A stretch of DNA of 64,000 nucleotides from Herbaspirillum robiniae. Its GTDB lineage: Bacteria > Pseudomonadota > Gammaproteobacteria > Burkholderiales > Burkholderiaceae_D. Positions within the stretch are counted from its first letter, which is position 1. Each line of letters begins with the position of its first letter. Shown here piece after piece: positions 63,299-64,000 of the stretch. The notes under the pieces were generated by a model. It ran no database searches. It was not told the origin of the DNA and was given only the letters and a program-made list of their open reading frames with translations. The stretch is taken from contig NZ_NJGU01000014.1 in assembly GCF_002213415.1 (NCBI RefSeq), positions 62,001 to 126,000 on the forward strand, written 5' to 3'. Position numbers and translations under genes: made by a program.

Positions 63299-63863
63299 GT
63301 CTTGTAGCTTCCGTCGATCGCAGATGACGCCTGCGAGACCCGACAGCCCATCCCTCTTCTCCGTCATCCTGACGAAAGTCAGGATCCAGCGTCGTTCAAC
63401 GGCCGTCGATGCACAACGAAAGCCACTGGATCCCGGCGTTCGCCGGGATGACGGAGGTGGTGGCGAGTGTTGGCGGCGTGAGGAACGGCGATGGTCTTGT
63501 CACTTCCGTCGATCAGAGATGAAGTCTGCGAGACCTGACGGCCCATCCCTCTTCTCCGTCATCCTGACGAAAGTCAGGATCCAGCGTCGTTCAGCGACCG
63601 TCGCTGCACAACGAAAGCCACTGGATCCCGGCGTTCGCCGGGATGACGGAGGTGGGGGTGAGCGCTGACGGTGGGAGGAATGTCGATAGTCTTGTCACTT
63701 CCGTCGATCAGCGATGAAGCCTGTGAGACCTGACGACCCATCCCTCTTCTCCGTCATCCTGACGAAAGTCAGGATCCAGTGTCGTTAAGCGGCCGTCGAC
63801 GCACAACGAAAGCCACTGGATCCCGGCGTTCGCCGGGATGACGAAGGTGGTGGCGATCATCGG
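63299..63863. repeat. three tandem copies of a 195-bp composite REP unit
   Basis: Units start at 63299, 63494 and 63689, an exact 195-bp period; the third is shortened near its end. Each holds two opposed palindromes: gtcatcctgacgaaagtcag followed by gatccagcgtcgtt, and, about 35 bp later, a reverse-oriented partner (ccactggatcccggcg-ttc-gccgggatgac). Copies differ by scattered substitutions. The period is divisible by three, so open frames run across it; these are not genes. Confidence 0.93.
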
Positions 63864-63889
63864 CGGCAAGCGCCATGACAACCCCGGAC

Positions 63890-64000
63890 TCACCCCGCAA
63901 AGTAACCCGAAGCCGCATCCTCGATATCGGCCAGCAGCCCCGCCTGCCGCGGCTCCCAACCTACCAGGGCGCGCGTGTAGGCGCTGGAAGCATGGTTGTC
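63890..64000 (-). CDS. SDR-like NAD(P)-dependent oxidoreductase, C-terminal fragment
   Basis: The last 36 codons of a minus-strand gene that continues beyond the window, ending in TGA at 63890-63892. The residues NHASSAYTRALVGWEPRQ followed by GLLADIEDAASGYF match the C-terminus of extended short-chain dehydrogenase (NAD-dependent epimerase-like) proteins, which commonly end in ...TRxLLGWxPxxPGLxADIExGxYF. Identity is tentative because only the tail is seen. Confidence 0.65.
   Translation of the reverse strand, partial: DNHASSAYTRALVGWEPRQAGLLADIEDAASGYFAG

Larger units (their letters stand above)
63236..63889. other. 654-bp intergenic region with terminator and 195-bp tandem repeats
   Basis: Gap between two convergent genes. 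It holds the exporter terminator and then three tandem repeat units almost up to the stop of the next gene. No gene is called in it. Confidence 0.85.

Noticed and set aside
63291-63668. 125-codon open frame across the 195-bp repeats, giving a repeated protein
   Set aside because: The reading frame stays open only because the repeat period is divisible by three; it is entirely made of extragenic palindromes and has no ribosome-binding site or codon pattern.
63299-63863. Possible CRISPR-like array
   Set aside because: The repeat is 195 bp with near-identical content throughout; there are no short repeats with unique spacers and no cas genes.

Overview
The window is high-GC DNA with dense, mostly operonic gene packing and no rRNA, tRNA, phage or transposase gene that I can recognise. 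The gene content (mnmG-rsmG-parA-parB block, D-amino-acid transaminase/ybeD/lipB/lipA block, a phasin, DUF2917 and DUF3717 proteins, HAAT-type ABC transporter, extragenic palindromic repeats of the type gtcatcccggcg...) points to a betaproteobacterium of the Burkholderiales/Oxalobacteraceae, most like Herbaspirillum. That genus call is inference from protein style and gene order, not from a database search.

Layout. 1-1015: 3' end of a GMC flavin oxidoreductase. 1.2-6.2 kb: a five-gene LivGFJHM-type ABC importer. 6.5-13.2 kb: TauE/SafE-type permease, an intergenic centromere region with two perfect parS sites, then mnmG, rsmG, a lipocalin, a LysE-type exporter, parA and parB. 13.5-17.6 kb: divergent opgG and bglX (periplasmic glucan/beta-glucoside functions). 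17.8-22.4 kb (minus): LysR regulator, class III CoA-transferase, HMG-CoA-lyase-like enzyme and an MFS importer, read as one small acid-catabolic unit. 22.4-28.9 kb: GlxA-type regulator, M24 peptidase, a 775-bp patch of repeats, ABC exporter, HD hydrolase, outer-membrane barrel. 28.9-32.5 kb (minus): chemoreceptor overlapping a GAF-EAL phosphodiesterase. 32.8-40.5 kb: SbmA/BacA-like ABC transporter with a PmrA-like box, D-amino-acid transaminase, ybeD, a LysR/DUF2917 pair, lipB, lipA and ribA. 40.6-48.3 kb: CobW GTPase, two more c-di-GMP proteins (CHASE-PAS-GGDEF-EAL and CSS-EAL), AEC permease and GntR regulator. 48.5-57.7 kb: mnmC, a tandem repeat, small Trp-rich secreted protein, LtrA-type membrane protein, two fimbrial-type proteins, MarR-GNAT fusion, FAD oxidoreductase. 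57.9-64 kb: phasin with palindromic operators, patatin phospholipase, DUF3717, a 49-residue membrane peptide, two MFS exporters, three exact-period 195-bp repeats, and the 3' end of an SDR-like gene.

The strongest leads are: the two parS sites and palindromes just upstream of mnmG; an MnmC whose methyltransferase half has lost its usual signature residues; a chemoreceptor/c-di-GMP phosphodiesterase overlap; a PmrA-like direct repeat ahead of the BacA-like transporter; an orphan pair of fimbrial-type proteins without chaperone or usher; and two kinds of tandem arrays built from inverted extragenic palindromes. I saw no CRISPR array and no clearly novel defence system; the window is mainly core and housekeeping DNA.
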